The position numbers and the translations under genes were made by a program. From Phytohabitans aurantiacus (GTDB lineage: Bacteria > Actinomycetota > Actinomycetes > Mycobacteriales > Micromonosporaceae), in assembly GCF_027923225.1 (NCBI RefSeq), contig NZ_BSDI01000007.1:744001-808000 (forward strand): a DNA stretch of 64,000 nucleotides, in the 5' to 3' direction. This document shows positions 7,602 to 15,765 of the stretch, piece by piece (the stretch's first letter is position 1; every line of letters starts with the position of its first letter). The notes beneath the pieces were generated by a model. That model worked only from the letters and a program-made list of their open reading frames with translations, did not search any database and was not told the DNA's origin.

Positions 7602-8560
7602 CAGAGTATCCGTCCGAACCAGGTGATCATCAGCAGCGCGCCGATCGTAAGGAGCAGCACCGAGGCGGCGACGACACCGCCGGTCAGCTCGACGAACTCG
7701 TCTTCGACCGTGATCCGCAGGTCGAGCGACTCGTAGACGGCGTCGAGGGCCTGCGCGTCCTGGGCGCGGTGGTAGGCGGCACCGGTCGCCTCGGCGACCT
7801 GGGTGAGCAGGTCCTCGTTCAGCGCGGTCGCTATCTGGTACCCGTCGACCTCGATCGTGTCGCCCTGGAGCGTGCCGATGCCGACGGTCTCGATGTGCAC
7901 GCCCGCGGCGGCGGCGAGTTCGGCGGCCGCGATGGCGTCTGGACCGCCGGTGTCTTCGCCGTCGGAGAGCAGCACGATGGTGGCCGAGCGCCAGTACCCG
8001 AGATCCGGCAGCGGCTGCCCCTCTTCGGGCAGGCTGACCGACTCGCCGGTGATGGCCGACAGCGACGCCAGGATGGCCTGCCCGAGCGAGGTGCCGCCGG
8101 CGATGGTGAGCCGGTTGATGGCGCCGATCGTGCCGTCGGTGTCGTTCGACGGGAGCTGGGTGGTCTGGGCGCCCTGTCCAAAGGCGACCACACCAACGTC
8201 CACTGTGTCTGGTTGCTCCTTGACGAACCCGGTCGCGGCGGCCTGCGCGGCGGCGAGCCGGCTGGGCGCGATGTCGTCGGCGGCCATGCTGTTGGAGACG
8301 TCGAAGGCGAGGATCACCGTGCCGGAGGCGCGCGGAACCGGTACCGTCGCTTGTGGACGGGCGAGTCCCGTGAGAAGCAGGATCAGCGCAACCAGAAACA
8401 ACGCCGGCGGGATGTGCCTTCGAAGACCTTTGTCCGCGGGCCGCAGGCCCGCGGACACCAACACAGACGTCCGCCGCCGGTGCATCCACCTGTACGCCAG
8501 CACGAGCGCCACGGCACCGATGGCGGCGACCACGAGCATGGCGGGGTTCTGGAAGCTCAC
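7601..8560 (-). CDS. VWA domain membrane protein (BatA-like)
   Basis: 319 aa. N-terminal helix MLVVAAIGAVALVLAYRWM, second helix ALFLVALILLLTGLARPQATV, a VWA domain with intact MIDAS DVSNSMAADD (about residue 90) and TLQGDTIEVDG near its end, and a C-terminal helix VVAASVLLLTIGALLMITW. Paralogous to the next gene, including the shared ARPQATVPVP segment before the VWA domain, so the pair arose by duplication. Starts with GTG overlapping the DUF58 stop by 4 nt. Confidence 0.88.
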   Translation of the reverse strand: MSFQNPAMLVVAAIGAVALVLAYRWMHRRRTSVLVSAGLRPADKGLRRHIPPALFLVALILLLTGLARPQATVPVPRASGTVILAFDVSNSMAADDIAPSRLAAAQAAATGFVKEQPDTVDVGVVAFGQGAQTTQLPSNDTDGTIGAINRLTIAGGTSLGQAILASLSAITGESVSLPEEGQPLPDLGYWRSATIVLLSDGEDTGGPDAIAAAELAAAAGVHIETVGIGTLQGDTIEVDGYQIATALNEDLLTQVAEATGAAYHRAQDAQALDAVYESLDLRITVEDEFVELTGGVVAASVLLLTIGALLMITWFGRIL

Positions 8561-9444
8561 CTCCGCCTCGCCTTCGACCGGCGCGCCATCCCGACGAGCG
8601 CGGCGACGAGGTCGTCGCCGGTGCCGACGCGGTGCGCGGTCACGCCGGAGCGGCCCATGGCGCCGCTGACGGCGGCCTCGCGGGCGTCGACCTCGGCGCG
8701 CAGTCGCTGGCGGAAGAGCGGATCGCTGGTGTCGGCGAGCAGTTGCTCGCCGGTCTCGGCGTCTTCGACCAGGACCAGCCCCAGGTCGGGCAGGTCCAGC
8801 TCCATCGGGTCGACGACGCGGATCGCGATCACCTCGTGCCGGTAACTCAGCCGGGTCAGCGCCGGCTCCCAGTCGACCTCGGCGATGAAGTCCGAGATGA
8901 CGAACACCAGGCTACGCCTGCGTATCGTGCCGGCGGCCAGCCGAAGCATCGCGGCGAGGTCGGTGGTGCCGCGCATCGGTGGCGCCGCAACGGGTTTGGT
9001 GAGTTCGTGCGTCAGGTGCAACACGTGGTTGCGGCCGGTGCGCGCCGGGATGACCCGCTGCGCGTGGTTGTCGTACAGGATCGCGCCGACCCGGTTGCCG
9101 CCCTGTGTGAACAGGCGCGCGAGGCAGACGGCGAGCTCGGCGAGGCGCGAGTCCTTGCCCCGGTCGGGCGGGCCGAACCGCATCGAGGCCGACTGGTCGA
9201 GCACCAGCCACGCGGTGAGGTCGCGGTCTTCGGTGTACTGGCGGACGTACGGCTCGTCGAGGCGGGCGGTGACGTTCCAGTCGATGTGCCGCACGTCGTC
9301 TTCGGGCGTGTACTCGCGCAGATCGGCGAAGTCGATCCCGGTACCGCGAAAGACCGTGCGGTACGCGCCCAGCAGCCGCCCGTCGAGTCGACGGACGACC
9401 TGCCAGTCGAGGCGCCGCAGCAGCCGGTCGGGTGGGCTTGTCAC
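8557..9444 (-). CDS. DUF58 domain protein
   Basis: 295 aa. The conserved DUF58 core is GTGIDFADLREYTPEDDVRHIDWNVTAR followed by VFVISDFIAE and a VWA-like fold (LVLDQSASMRF). DUF58 proteins accompany MoxR ATPases and VWA proteins and are presumed adaptors. The GTG start overlaps the moxR stop (GTGA) and its own stop overlaps the next start, so all four are probably one translational unit. No membrane helix. Confidence 0.92.
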   Translation of the reverse strand: MTSPPDRLLRRLDWQVVRRLDGRLLGAYRTVFRGTGIDFADLREYTPEDDVRHIDWNVTARLDEPYVRQYTEDRDLTAWLVLDQSASMRFGPPDRGKDSRLAELAVCLARLFTQGGNRVGAILYDNHAQRVIPARTGRNHVLHLTHELTKPVAAPPMRGTTDLAAMLRLAAGTIRRRSLVFVISDFIAEVDWEPALTRLSYRHEVIAIRVVDPMELDLPDLGLVLVEDAETGEQLLADTSDPLFRQRLRAEVDAREAAVSGAMGRSGVTAHRVGTGDDLVAALVGMARRSKARRR

Positions 9445-10412
9445 ACAGCGGCCTTACGCATGGGCGCGTCCGGCACCGGCAGCGCGCCCAGCACCTGGGT
9501 GAGGATCGTGTCGGCGGTGACGTCGTCGGACAGCGCCTCATAGGTGAGTACGAGCCGGTGCCGCAGCACGTCGAGGGCCAGTTCGGTGACGTCCTGCGGC
9601 ACCACGTAGTCCCGCCCGCGGATGTAGGCGAGGGCGCGCGCGGCGAGAATCAGGTTGATCGACGCGCGGGGGCTGGCGCCGAAGTCGACGTACCGGGTCA
9701 GCCCGCCGAGCCCCACGCTGGCCGGCTCGCGGGTGGCGGTGGCGAGGCGCACCGAGTACTCGATCAGGGCCGGGTCGACGTACACGTCGTCGACCTGCGC
9801 CTGCATCTCGATGAGCCGGTCGGGGTCGACGACCGCCTGGGTCATCGGGTCGGGCGAGATCGCCCGTTCGACGATCACGAACTCCTCGGTGGCGCTCGGG
9901 TAGCCGACCAGCACCTTCATCATGAACCGGTCGACCTGCGCCTCGGGCAGCTGGTAGGTGCCCTCGGACTCGATCGGGTTCTGCGTCGCCATGACGAGGA
10001 AGGGCCGTGGCACCTTGTGCGTCTCGCGCCCGATCGTGACCTGCTGCTCCTGCATGACCTCCAGCAGCGCGCTCTGCACCTTCGCGGGCGCCCGGTTGAT
10101 CTCGTCGGCGAGCAGCAGGTTGGTGAACACCGGCCCGAGCGACACCTCGAACTCCCCGCTGCGCTGGTGGTACACCCGGGTGCCCACGATGTCGGCGGGC
10201 ACCAGGTCGGGCGTGAACTGCACGCGGTGGAACTGCCCGCCGATCGCTCCCGCGAGCGCCTTGACGGCCAGCGTCTTGGCGAGGCCCGGCACGCCCTCGA
10301 CGAGGATGTGACCGCGTGCCAGCAACCCGATGAGGAGCCGTTCGAGCAAAGCGTCCTGCCCCACGATGGTCTTCTTGACCTCGTACAGGATCTGCTCCAC
10401 CGGTGCGTCCAT
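9441..10412 (-). CDS. MoxR-family AAA+ ATPase
   Basis: 323 aa. Walker A GVPGLAKT (residues 40-47), Walker B LLLADEINRAP, sensor 1 VMATQNPIESEGTYQLPEAQVDRF, and the arginine-rich C-terminal lid with SPRASINLILAARA. MoxR ATPases act as chaperone-like remodelling enzymes for VWA-containing partners. I start at the ATG at 10412, eight bases after GAGG; an in-frame extension upstream lacks family similarity. 26 bp downstream of the protease gene on the same strand. Confidence 0.93.
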   Translation of the reverse strand: MDAPVEQILYEVKKTIVGQDALLERLLIGLLARGHILVEGVPGLAKTLAVKALAGAIGGQFHRVQFTPDLVPADIVGTRVYHQRSGEFEVSLGPVFTNLLLADEINRAPAKVQSALLEVMQEQQVTIGRETHKVPRPFLVMATQNPIESEGTYQLPEAQVDRFMMKVLVGYPSATEEFVIVERAISPDPMTQAVVDPDRLIEMQAQVDDVYVDPALIEYSVRLATATREPASVGLGGLTRYVDFGASPRASINLILAARALAYIRGRDYVVPQDVTELALDVLRHRLVLTYEALSDDVTADTILTQVLGALPVPDAPMRKAAV

Positions 10413-10438
10413 GCGTGTTTCCCTCAGCTCTTGGTCGG

Positions 10439-11230
10439 TCACTGTTGGGGTCCGTCGCCGCCGCCCGCGGCGGCGGCCGCGCCGATGGGCACGGCGAAGC
10501 CGATGCCGATGAAGGTGCCGGCGGACGTCGGGTTGGCCAGCGCCACCACGATCCCCACCGTCTCGCCGCGCAGGTTGACCAGCGGCCCGCCCGAGCTGCC
10601 CGGGTTGACCGCCGCGTCGAACTGGATCAGGCCGTTCAGTCGCGGGCCCTCCGTGCCGGCCGCGGACCGGTCGAGGCCGGAGACCACACCGGTGGTCGCG
10701 CTGCGGACCATGCCGAGCTGGTTGCCGACGGCGACGACGCCATCGCCGACGGCGAGGCCACCACCCAGTACCGCCGGGACCAGGATCTGGGGCAGGGTCG
10801 CGGCCGCGAGCATCGCGATGTCGATCTCCTCGTCCGCCGCGCTGACCGCGGCGGCCGATTGGGTACCGTCGGCGAACGTCACCCGCACCCCGCCGGCACC
10901 CTTCACGACGTGCAGCGCGGTGAGGATCACGCCCTGCGCGCTGGCGACCACCCCCGTGCCGGTGGCGGTGGTCTTGCCGCCCTTGTCGAGCGCCTCGACG
11001 ATCACCACCGAGGGTGCCACGGTGTCGTAGACCTCTTTGGCGCTGAGCTCCTCGACCGCGGTGGGCTCGGGTGTCGGCGTCGGCACGGCGACGGGTTGAT
11101 CGGCGGCGCCCCAGCGGAACGACGCGAACGCGACCAGCGCGAGCACAGCGATCGCCGCACCGGTGATCAACAGACGGCGCGAGCGCGCGGGTTTCTGGAC
11201 CGGGGGGTCGCCCGCGTCGGGTTGGCCCAT
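10439..11230 (-). CDS. membrane-anchored HtrA-like serine protease
   Basis: 263 aa. One membrane helix (about 19-39) places a trypsin-fold domain outside the cell. The triad is visible: His107 in TALHVV, Asp137 in EEIDIAM, Ser213 in NPGSSGGPLV. There is no PDZ domain, so it is shorter than DegP-type proteins. First gene of the MoxR-DUF58-VWA operon; a -10-like TATGTT lies 5 bp before the ATG. It may process exported proteins handled by the operon products (inference). Confidence 0.9.
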   Translation of the reverse strand: MGQPDAGDPPVQKPARSRRLLITGAAIAVLALVAFASFRWGAADQPVAVPTPTPEPTAVEELSAKEVYDTVAPSVVIVEALDKGGKTTATGTGVVASAQGVILTALHVVKGAGGVRVTFADGTQSAAAVSAADEEIDIAMLAAATLPQILVPAVLGGGLAVGDGVVAVGNQLGMVRSATTGVVSGLDRSAAGTEGPRLNGLIQFDAAVNPGSSGGPLVNLRGETVGIVVALANPTSAGTFIGIGFAVPIGAAAAAGGGDGPQQ

Positions 11231-11301
11231 GCCTCAACATAACCGGGCAGCCTGTGAATCACTTATGAATCCGTCGCCCCCCGCGAACCGCCGCCATCGA
11301 G

Positions 11302-11307
11302 TAGTGT
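11302..11307 (+). promoter_or_regulatory. -10 box of a leaderless promoter for the DUF4328 gene
   Basis: TAGTGT ends 8 bp before the GTG at 11316 in the divergent region with the protease gene. It supports the GTG rather than the ATG at 11265. Confidence 0.4.
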
Positions 11308-11315
11308 CACGCGCC

Positions 11316-12116
11316 GTGCTGTGCCAGACCTGTGGAACCGAACTGCGCCCCCGCGCCCGCAAATGCTCGCGCTGCCTGCGGCCGGCGCCGCAGTCCCTCA
11401 TACCCGGGTACCCGCTGCGTGGCCTCGGCCTCGCGACGGTGATCGCGATCGGTGTCGCCAGCGTCGCGTCCTTGTTGTTCGCCTTCTGGCCGGTCGCGGG
11501 CGCCGCGCTCGCGCGCAAGGCCGCGCGGACCGAGGACGCCGACCTGCTCGACACGACGGCCCTCGTCGAGGGCCTGCTCGGCGTGAGCACGCTCTTCATA
11601 ATGATCACAACGGCGGTACTGCTGATCGTGTGGCTGTACCGGGCTCGGCAGAACCTCGACAAGCTGGGTACGGCCGAGGGCGCCATGGGGCCGGGCTGGG
11701 CGATCGGCGGCTGGTTCATCCCGTTCGCCAACCTCGTGATCCCGTTCCGTGTGATGGCGGCGGTTGCGCGTGGCAGCCTGCCACGGTCCGGCCGGCTGAC
11801 CGCGCTGCTGTGGGGCTGGTGGCTGACGTACCTGGCCGCGACCAGCCTCGAACAGGTCATGAGCACGATCGACACCGCCGCCTACGACAAGCTGCCCTAT
11901 CCGGTGGTGAACGCCTCCAACTTCGCCGACTACGTCGCGTACTACGAGGACCAGTTGCTGCGGTTGCTGCCCAGCGGCTTGCTGTACGTGATCGCCGGCG
12001 TATTCTTGATCATGCTGATGCTGCGCGTGAGTCGCGGCCAGGAGGAGCGGCTGAGTGCCGTGCCGGCCGAGCCGATCATGCCAGGAATGGCCGTCTCTGG
12101 CCCGCCGACCGCCTGA
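11316..12116 (+). CDS. DUF4328 membrane protein with N-terminal zinc ribbon
   Basis: 266 aa. The N-terminus has two CxxC knuckles, CQTCGTELRPRARKCSRC, then about five membrane helices (for example LATVIAIGVASVASLLFAFW, TTAVLLIVWLY, GLLYVIAGVFLIMLML). The DUF4328 signature GPGWAIGGWFIPFANLVIPFRVM is intact. Function unknown; widespread in actinobacteria. Start chosen at GTG 11316, directly after a TAGTGT -10 box; an upstream ATG at 11265 would add 17 residues. Confidence 0.85.
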   Translation: MLCQTCGTELRPRARKCSRCLRPAPQSLIPGYPLRGLGLATVIAIGVASVASLLFAFWPVAGAALARKAARTEDADLLDTTALVEGLLGVSTLFIMITTAVLLIVWLYRARQNLDKLGTAEGAMGPGWAIGGWFIPFANLVIPFRVMAAVARGSLPRSGRLTALLWGWWLTYLAATSLEQVMSTIDTAAYDKLPYPVVNASNFADYVAYYEDQLLRLLPSGLLYVIAGVFLIMLMLRVSRGQEERLSAVPAEPIMPGMAVSGPPTA

Positions 12117-12253
12117 AGCCGGCCGGCATTTCGGGAGTATCCGATTTGGACGCTAGGCCGTCCGAAACTGTCTGCTCACTGACGGTTGTCCATGACACAG
12201 CGTTCGCATAGCCTCCTCACGTTCGCTCAGTGATGCGCGAGAAGGGGGAGAAA

Positions 12254-15082
12254 GTGCGCGGCAAGAAGATACGGGCACTGGTGTCGGTACCCGTCCTGGT
12301 CATCGCGTCGGCGGGCTTATCCGTCGCCAGCGCGGGGCCGGCGGCCGGCAAGCCCGCCCGGTTCGTTCCGACGGACCGTGATTACTACATCAACTACGTG
12401 GAGCCGAAGGTCGAGCGGCCCACCGACGGCCGCGAGGTGGTCGCCGAGGGCGCCAAGGGCAAGCTGAAGCAGGAGAGCCCCGACCCGGTCAGCGAGTATG
12501 GGCGCAAGTTCGCCGAAGGCAACCCGGTGGCCGCCCGCGGGCTGGCCAGGACCGAGGCCGAGGCGGTGCGCACGGGCAAGAACCCGAGGCACATCCGATA
12601 CAAGCAGGCCGACGAGACCCAGGTCGCCAAGCTGCTCACGATCCTGGTGGAGTTCAACCCCAACGCAAACGACGACTTCACCGGCGTCATGGTGCCGCAG
12701 GCGACGTTCGACGACGCCACCACGCCGCAGAACGAGCGGTCCTGCGTGCCGGGCAACACGCAGAACGGCCCGCTGCACAACAACATCCCCAACCCGGCCG
12801 AGGCGTCGCACCCCGACAACAACTCGATGTGGGTGCCCGACTTCTCGTCCGAGTTCTTCAACAAGCTGCTCTACAGCAAGGAGGGCGTCACCGAGCGGGT
12901 GCGGCCCGACCTGCGCGGCCCGGACGGCAAGAAGGGCATCAGCCTGCGCGGCCTGACGATGGCCAACATGTACACCGAGATGTCCAAGGGCGCCTACACG
13001 GTCGACGGTGAGGCGACCCCGTGGGTGACCGTGCCGCACTCCGAGGCGTGGTACGGCGCCGACACCTGCACGCTGGTCGACGGCGTGTGGGAAGCCGGCG
13101 CGAGCCAGGACATGAACGGCCACCCCGACAACCCGGCCGGCCCGGCGGCGCTCGGCGCCGACGCGGTCGACGTGCTGGCGGCGCAGAACCCGAACTTCCC
13201 GTGGGCCGACTACGACATCGAAGACGTCGCGGACGCCGACGGTGACGGCAACGTGCTGGAGCCGGATGGCGTGGTCGACCACCTCGTGCTGGTACACGCC
13301 GGTGAAGACAAGTCCGGTGGCGGCGGCGCCCAGGGCCCGTACGCGATCTGGGCGCACTCCTCCGCGATCGTTCCGGGCCACACCGTCCCGGGCACCGACA
13401 TCGCGATCAGCAACTACATCGTCCAGCCGGAAGACTCCGGCGTCGGCGTCTTCGCCCACGAGTACGGGCACGACCTCGGCCTGCCGGACCTGTACGACAC
13501 CGGCTCCGGCGGCGACTCGGACGTCGACTTCTGGGACCTCATGTCGTCCGGCTCGCACACCGGCCCGATCTTCCAGAGCATGCCCACGCACATGGGCCTG
13601 TGGGACAAGTTCGTGCTCGGCTGGGCCGACCCGCTGATCCTCAACCCAGGTGACGCCGCGCAGCGGGTCAAGCTCGGGCAGACCTCCCGCACCCCGGTCG
13701 GCACCGAAGACGGCATCCGCGTCAACCTGCCGCCCAAGCAGGTCACGCTGTCGACACCGCACAGCGGCGCCAACCAGTGGTGGTCGAACAACGACCAGTC
13801 CTGGGCCGACGTGCGCCTCACCCGGTCGATCGCCGTACCGGCCGGCGGCGACGTGCGGTTCTGGATGTGGGACAACTACTCGATCGAGGAAGACTGGGAC
13901 TTCGGCTTCGTCGAGGTGTCCACCGACGGCGGCGCCACGTGGGCCGAGCAGAAGATCTTCGACGCGGCCGGCACGCTGGTGTCCACCGACGACGGATACG
14001 CCGACCCCAACAACCGGATGCGCGACTACGGCAACAAGAAGTACGGCCTCACCGGCACCACGGGTGGCCAGTGGCGGCACGACTACGTCAGCCTGACGCC
14101 GTTCGCGGGCCAGAGCATCCAGCTCCGGCTGCGGTACGCCACGGACGCCGCGTTCGAGGACACCGGCTGGTTCGGCGACGACTTCTCGGTGACCGCTGAC
14201 GGCGCCACCGTGTGGTCCGACGACGTCGAGGGCGGCAACAACGGCTGGACGCCGACGGTCACGACCTTCACCAACACGACCGGCGCGGGCTGGAACATCT
14301 CGCCCGGGGCGTTCTCGTTCGCGCACTACTACCTCGCGGAGTGGCGTAACCACGACGGCTTCGACGAGGGCCTGAAGTACGCGTACTCCACGAACTACCT
14401 GCGCGACGGTGCGTGGAAGGTCGAGCGGGTGCCGTACAACGCGCCCGGCATGCTGGTGTGGTACCGCGACACCAGCTACGGCACCCTCAACCACGTCCTC
14501 AACAACCTCTTCGACCCCCCGAGCATCGGGGCGAAGGGCGGACTGCTGATCGTCGACTCGCACTTCGACCCGCTGCGCCGCAAGGGCGTGGCGGCAGACA
14601 AGGACCCGTCGGCTCTGAACAACCTGCCCTCGCGTCCGCAGTCGTCGAACGCGGCGTTCGGCTTCCGCTCGACGTACCCGTTCACCGAGTGCTTCGAGGC
14701 GCCGAACGAGCCGTTTAGCTCGTACTGCTCGAAGTTCGGGCCCAAGCCCGGCAAGCTGTCGTTCACCGACGCCAAGGGCTGGTACCCGGGTGTCGAGTAC
14801 CGGCCGGATCTCAACCCCAACAACCCGCTGTTCTTCCGCGACTCCGACGCGTCGGTCGTGGTGCCCTCCGAGGGCAACGCGCCCTACACGGTGCGGATCG
14901 TGGACGCGAACGGCAACCCGGCCACCGACGTCTACGGTGTCGACCTGGGCGGCGGTGTGCTCACCGGCACGGGCAACCCGGGTGACGCCGGGGTGGACTT
15001 CGGCGTGAAGTTCGTCCTTCTGGAAGAGGGGCAACGCAACCAGTGGGCGACCGTCCGGGTCGTCCCGCCCGCGGCGCCGTAA
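12254..15082 (+). CDS. secreted immune inhibitor A-type metalloprotease (peptidase M6)
   Basis: 942 aa. Starts at GTG 12254 behind a strong GGGGGAG. A signal peptide (VRGKKIRALVSVPVLVIASAG, cleavage after ASA about residue 26) is followed by a pro-region, a zinc metalloprotease domain with HEYGH (His402-His406) then GLPDLYDT, and beta-sandwich regions with DDQSWADVRLTRSIAVP and GWFGDDFSVTADG typical of InhA. Family members degrade extracellular proteins and need zinc and calcium; several DADGDG-like acidic loops are visible. A G/C-rich hairpin (15102-15125) follows the stop. Confidence 0.93.
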   Translation: MRGKKIRALVSVPVLVIASAGLSVASAGPAAGKPARFVPTDRDYYINYVEPKVERPTDGREVVAEGAKGKLKQESPDPVSEYGRKFAEGNPVAARGLARTEAEAVRTGKNPRHIRYKQADETQVAKLLTILVEFNPNANDDFTGVMVPQATFDDATTPQNERSCVPGNTQNGPLHNNIPNPAEASHPDNNSMWVPDFSSEFFNKLLYSKEGVTERVRPDLRGPDGKKGISLRGLTMANMYTEMSKGAYTVDGEATPWVTVPHSEAWYGADTCTLVDGVWEAGASQDMNGHPDNPAGPAALGADAVDVLAAQNPNFPWADYDIEDVADADGDGNVLEPDGVVDHLVLVHAGEDKSGGGGAQGPYAIWAHSSAIVPGHTVPGTDIAISNYIVQPEDSGVGVFAHEYGHDLGLPDLYDTGSGGDSDVDFWDLMSSGSHTGPIFQSMPTHMGLWDKFVLGWADPLILNPGDAAQRVKLGQTSRTPVGTEDGIRVNLPPKQVTLSTPHSGANQWWSNNDQSWADVRLTRSIAVPAGGDVRFWMWDNYSIEEDWDFGFVEVSTDGGATWAEQKIFDAAGTLVSTDDGYADPNNRMRDYGNKKYGLTGTTGGQWRHDYVSLTPFAGQSIQLRLRYATDAAFEDTGWFGDDFSVTADGATVWSDDVEGGNNGWTPTVTTFTNTTGAGWNISPGAFSFAHYYLAEWRNHDGFDEGLKYAYSTNYLRDGAWKVERVPYNAPGMLVWYRDTSYGTLNHVLNNLFDPPSIGAKGGLLIVDSHFDPLRRKGVAADKDPSALNNLPSRPQSSNAAFGFRSTYPFTECFEAPNEPFSSYCSKFGPKPGKLSFTDAKGWYPGVEYRPDLNPNNPLFFRDSDASVVVPSEGNAPYTVRIVDANGNPATDVYGVDLGGGVLTGTGNPGDAGVDFGVKFVLLEEGQRNQWATVRVVPPAAP

Positions 15083-15101
15083 CCGCTCGACACACAGTGT
15101 T

Positions 15102-15125
15102 GGGGGCCGCCCACGGGCGGCCCCC
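15102..15125 (+). terminator. intrinsic-type terminator of the M6 protease gene
   Basis: GGGGGCCGCC pairs with GGCGGCCCCC around a CACG loop, 19 bp after the stop, followed by TTCCCTT. Confidence 0.75.
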
Positions 15126-15144
15126 TTCCCTTGTCGGGATCAAC

Positions 15145-15150
15145 TACCGT
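15145..15150 (+). promoter_or_regulatory. -10 box of a leaderless promoter
   Basis: TACCGT, 7 nt, then ATG at 15158. No Shine-Dalgarno sequence is present. Confidence 0.5.
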
Positions 15151-15157
15151 CGGCGTC

Positions 15158-15694
15158 ATGGATCTGCGCGTCCCGTTCACCGGCACCCTCTACCTGCCCG
15201 ACAAGGAGTTCCTCGCCGCGGGCACGCCGGTGCTCCTGGCCGACGGGCAGCCGGTGGCCTCGATCCGGTGGCACACCTGGACGCAGCGGTTCGAGGTGCT
15301 CGACAACGCCGGGGCGGTCGTGGCGGAGTGCCGGCCGGAGGGGCTGTTTCGGCGGCGGTACCCCGTGCACGCCCCGGATGGGCGGGTCCTGGTCGACCTG
15401 AAGCCGGGCACGTGGCGCGCCTTCAACGGCGCCGAGCTCACCGTCGCGAGTGGTCGCCGGCTCACGATCCGCCAGCCGAGCATGTGGTCCAGCCGGAACT
15501 TCGAGTTTCACTCGCCGGAAGGGCTGGTGGGCCGGATCTCGCCGACCACCGGCACGTTCACGTTCCGGCCCGATTCATACGCCTTCGAGCTGCTCCGGCC
15601 GGTGCTGTCGGCGCTGGAGGCCATCTCCCTCGCGCAGGTGCTCCGGCTCGTCGCGCGCGGCCAACGGGCGGCCGCCGGGTCTGCCAGCAGCTGA
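15158..15694 (+). CDS. tubby C-terminal-like (LURP-one-related) domain protein, tentative
   Basis: 178 aa with no signal peptide or membrane helix. Alternating short beta-strand segments (VLLADGQPVASIRW, RFEVLDNAGAVVAECRP, RRYPVHAPDGRVLVDLKPG) and a C-terminal helix resemble the tubby-like / LURP-one fold, but I identify it only from this pattern. ATG 15158 lies exactly seven bases after TACCGT, so the mRNA is probably leaderless. Followed by the R3 palindrome, and convergent with the ABC exporter pair. Function unknown. Confidence 0.65.
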   Translation: MDLRVPFTGTLYLPDKEFLAAGTPVLLADGQPVASIRWHTWTQRFEVLDNAGAVVAECRPEGLFRRRYPVHAPDGRVLVDLKPGTWRAFNGAELTVASGRRLTIRQPSMWSSRNFEFHSPEGLVGRISPTTGTFTFRPDSYAFELLRPVLSALEAISLAQVLRLVARGQRAAAGSASS

Positions 15695-15703
15695 CCCCTC
15701 CCG

Positions 15704-15759
15704 CGTGATCAGGGCGTCCCTCAAGTCGCCCTAACGGCTTGAGGGACGCCCTGATCACG
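15704..15759. terminator. R3 palindrome, bidirectional terminator between convergent genes (copy 1)
   Basis: Perfect 22-bp arms (15704-15725 and 15738-15759; outer end CGTGATCAGGGCG) around a 12-nt loop. It lies between the stop at 15694 and the ABC exporter stop at 15766. A second copy is at 60753. Confidence 0.8.
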
Positions 15760-15765
15760 GGATGG

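Noticed and set aside
12317..15034. 905-codon minus-strand frame opposite the M6 protease
   Set aside because: Antisense mirror of a GC-rich gene; Val/Arg/Gly repeats, no domain, and the plus strand encodes a clear protease.
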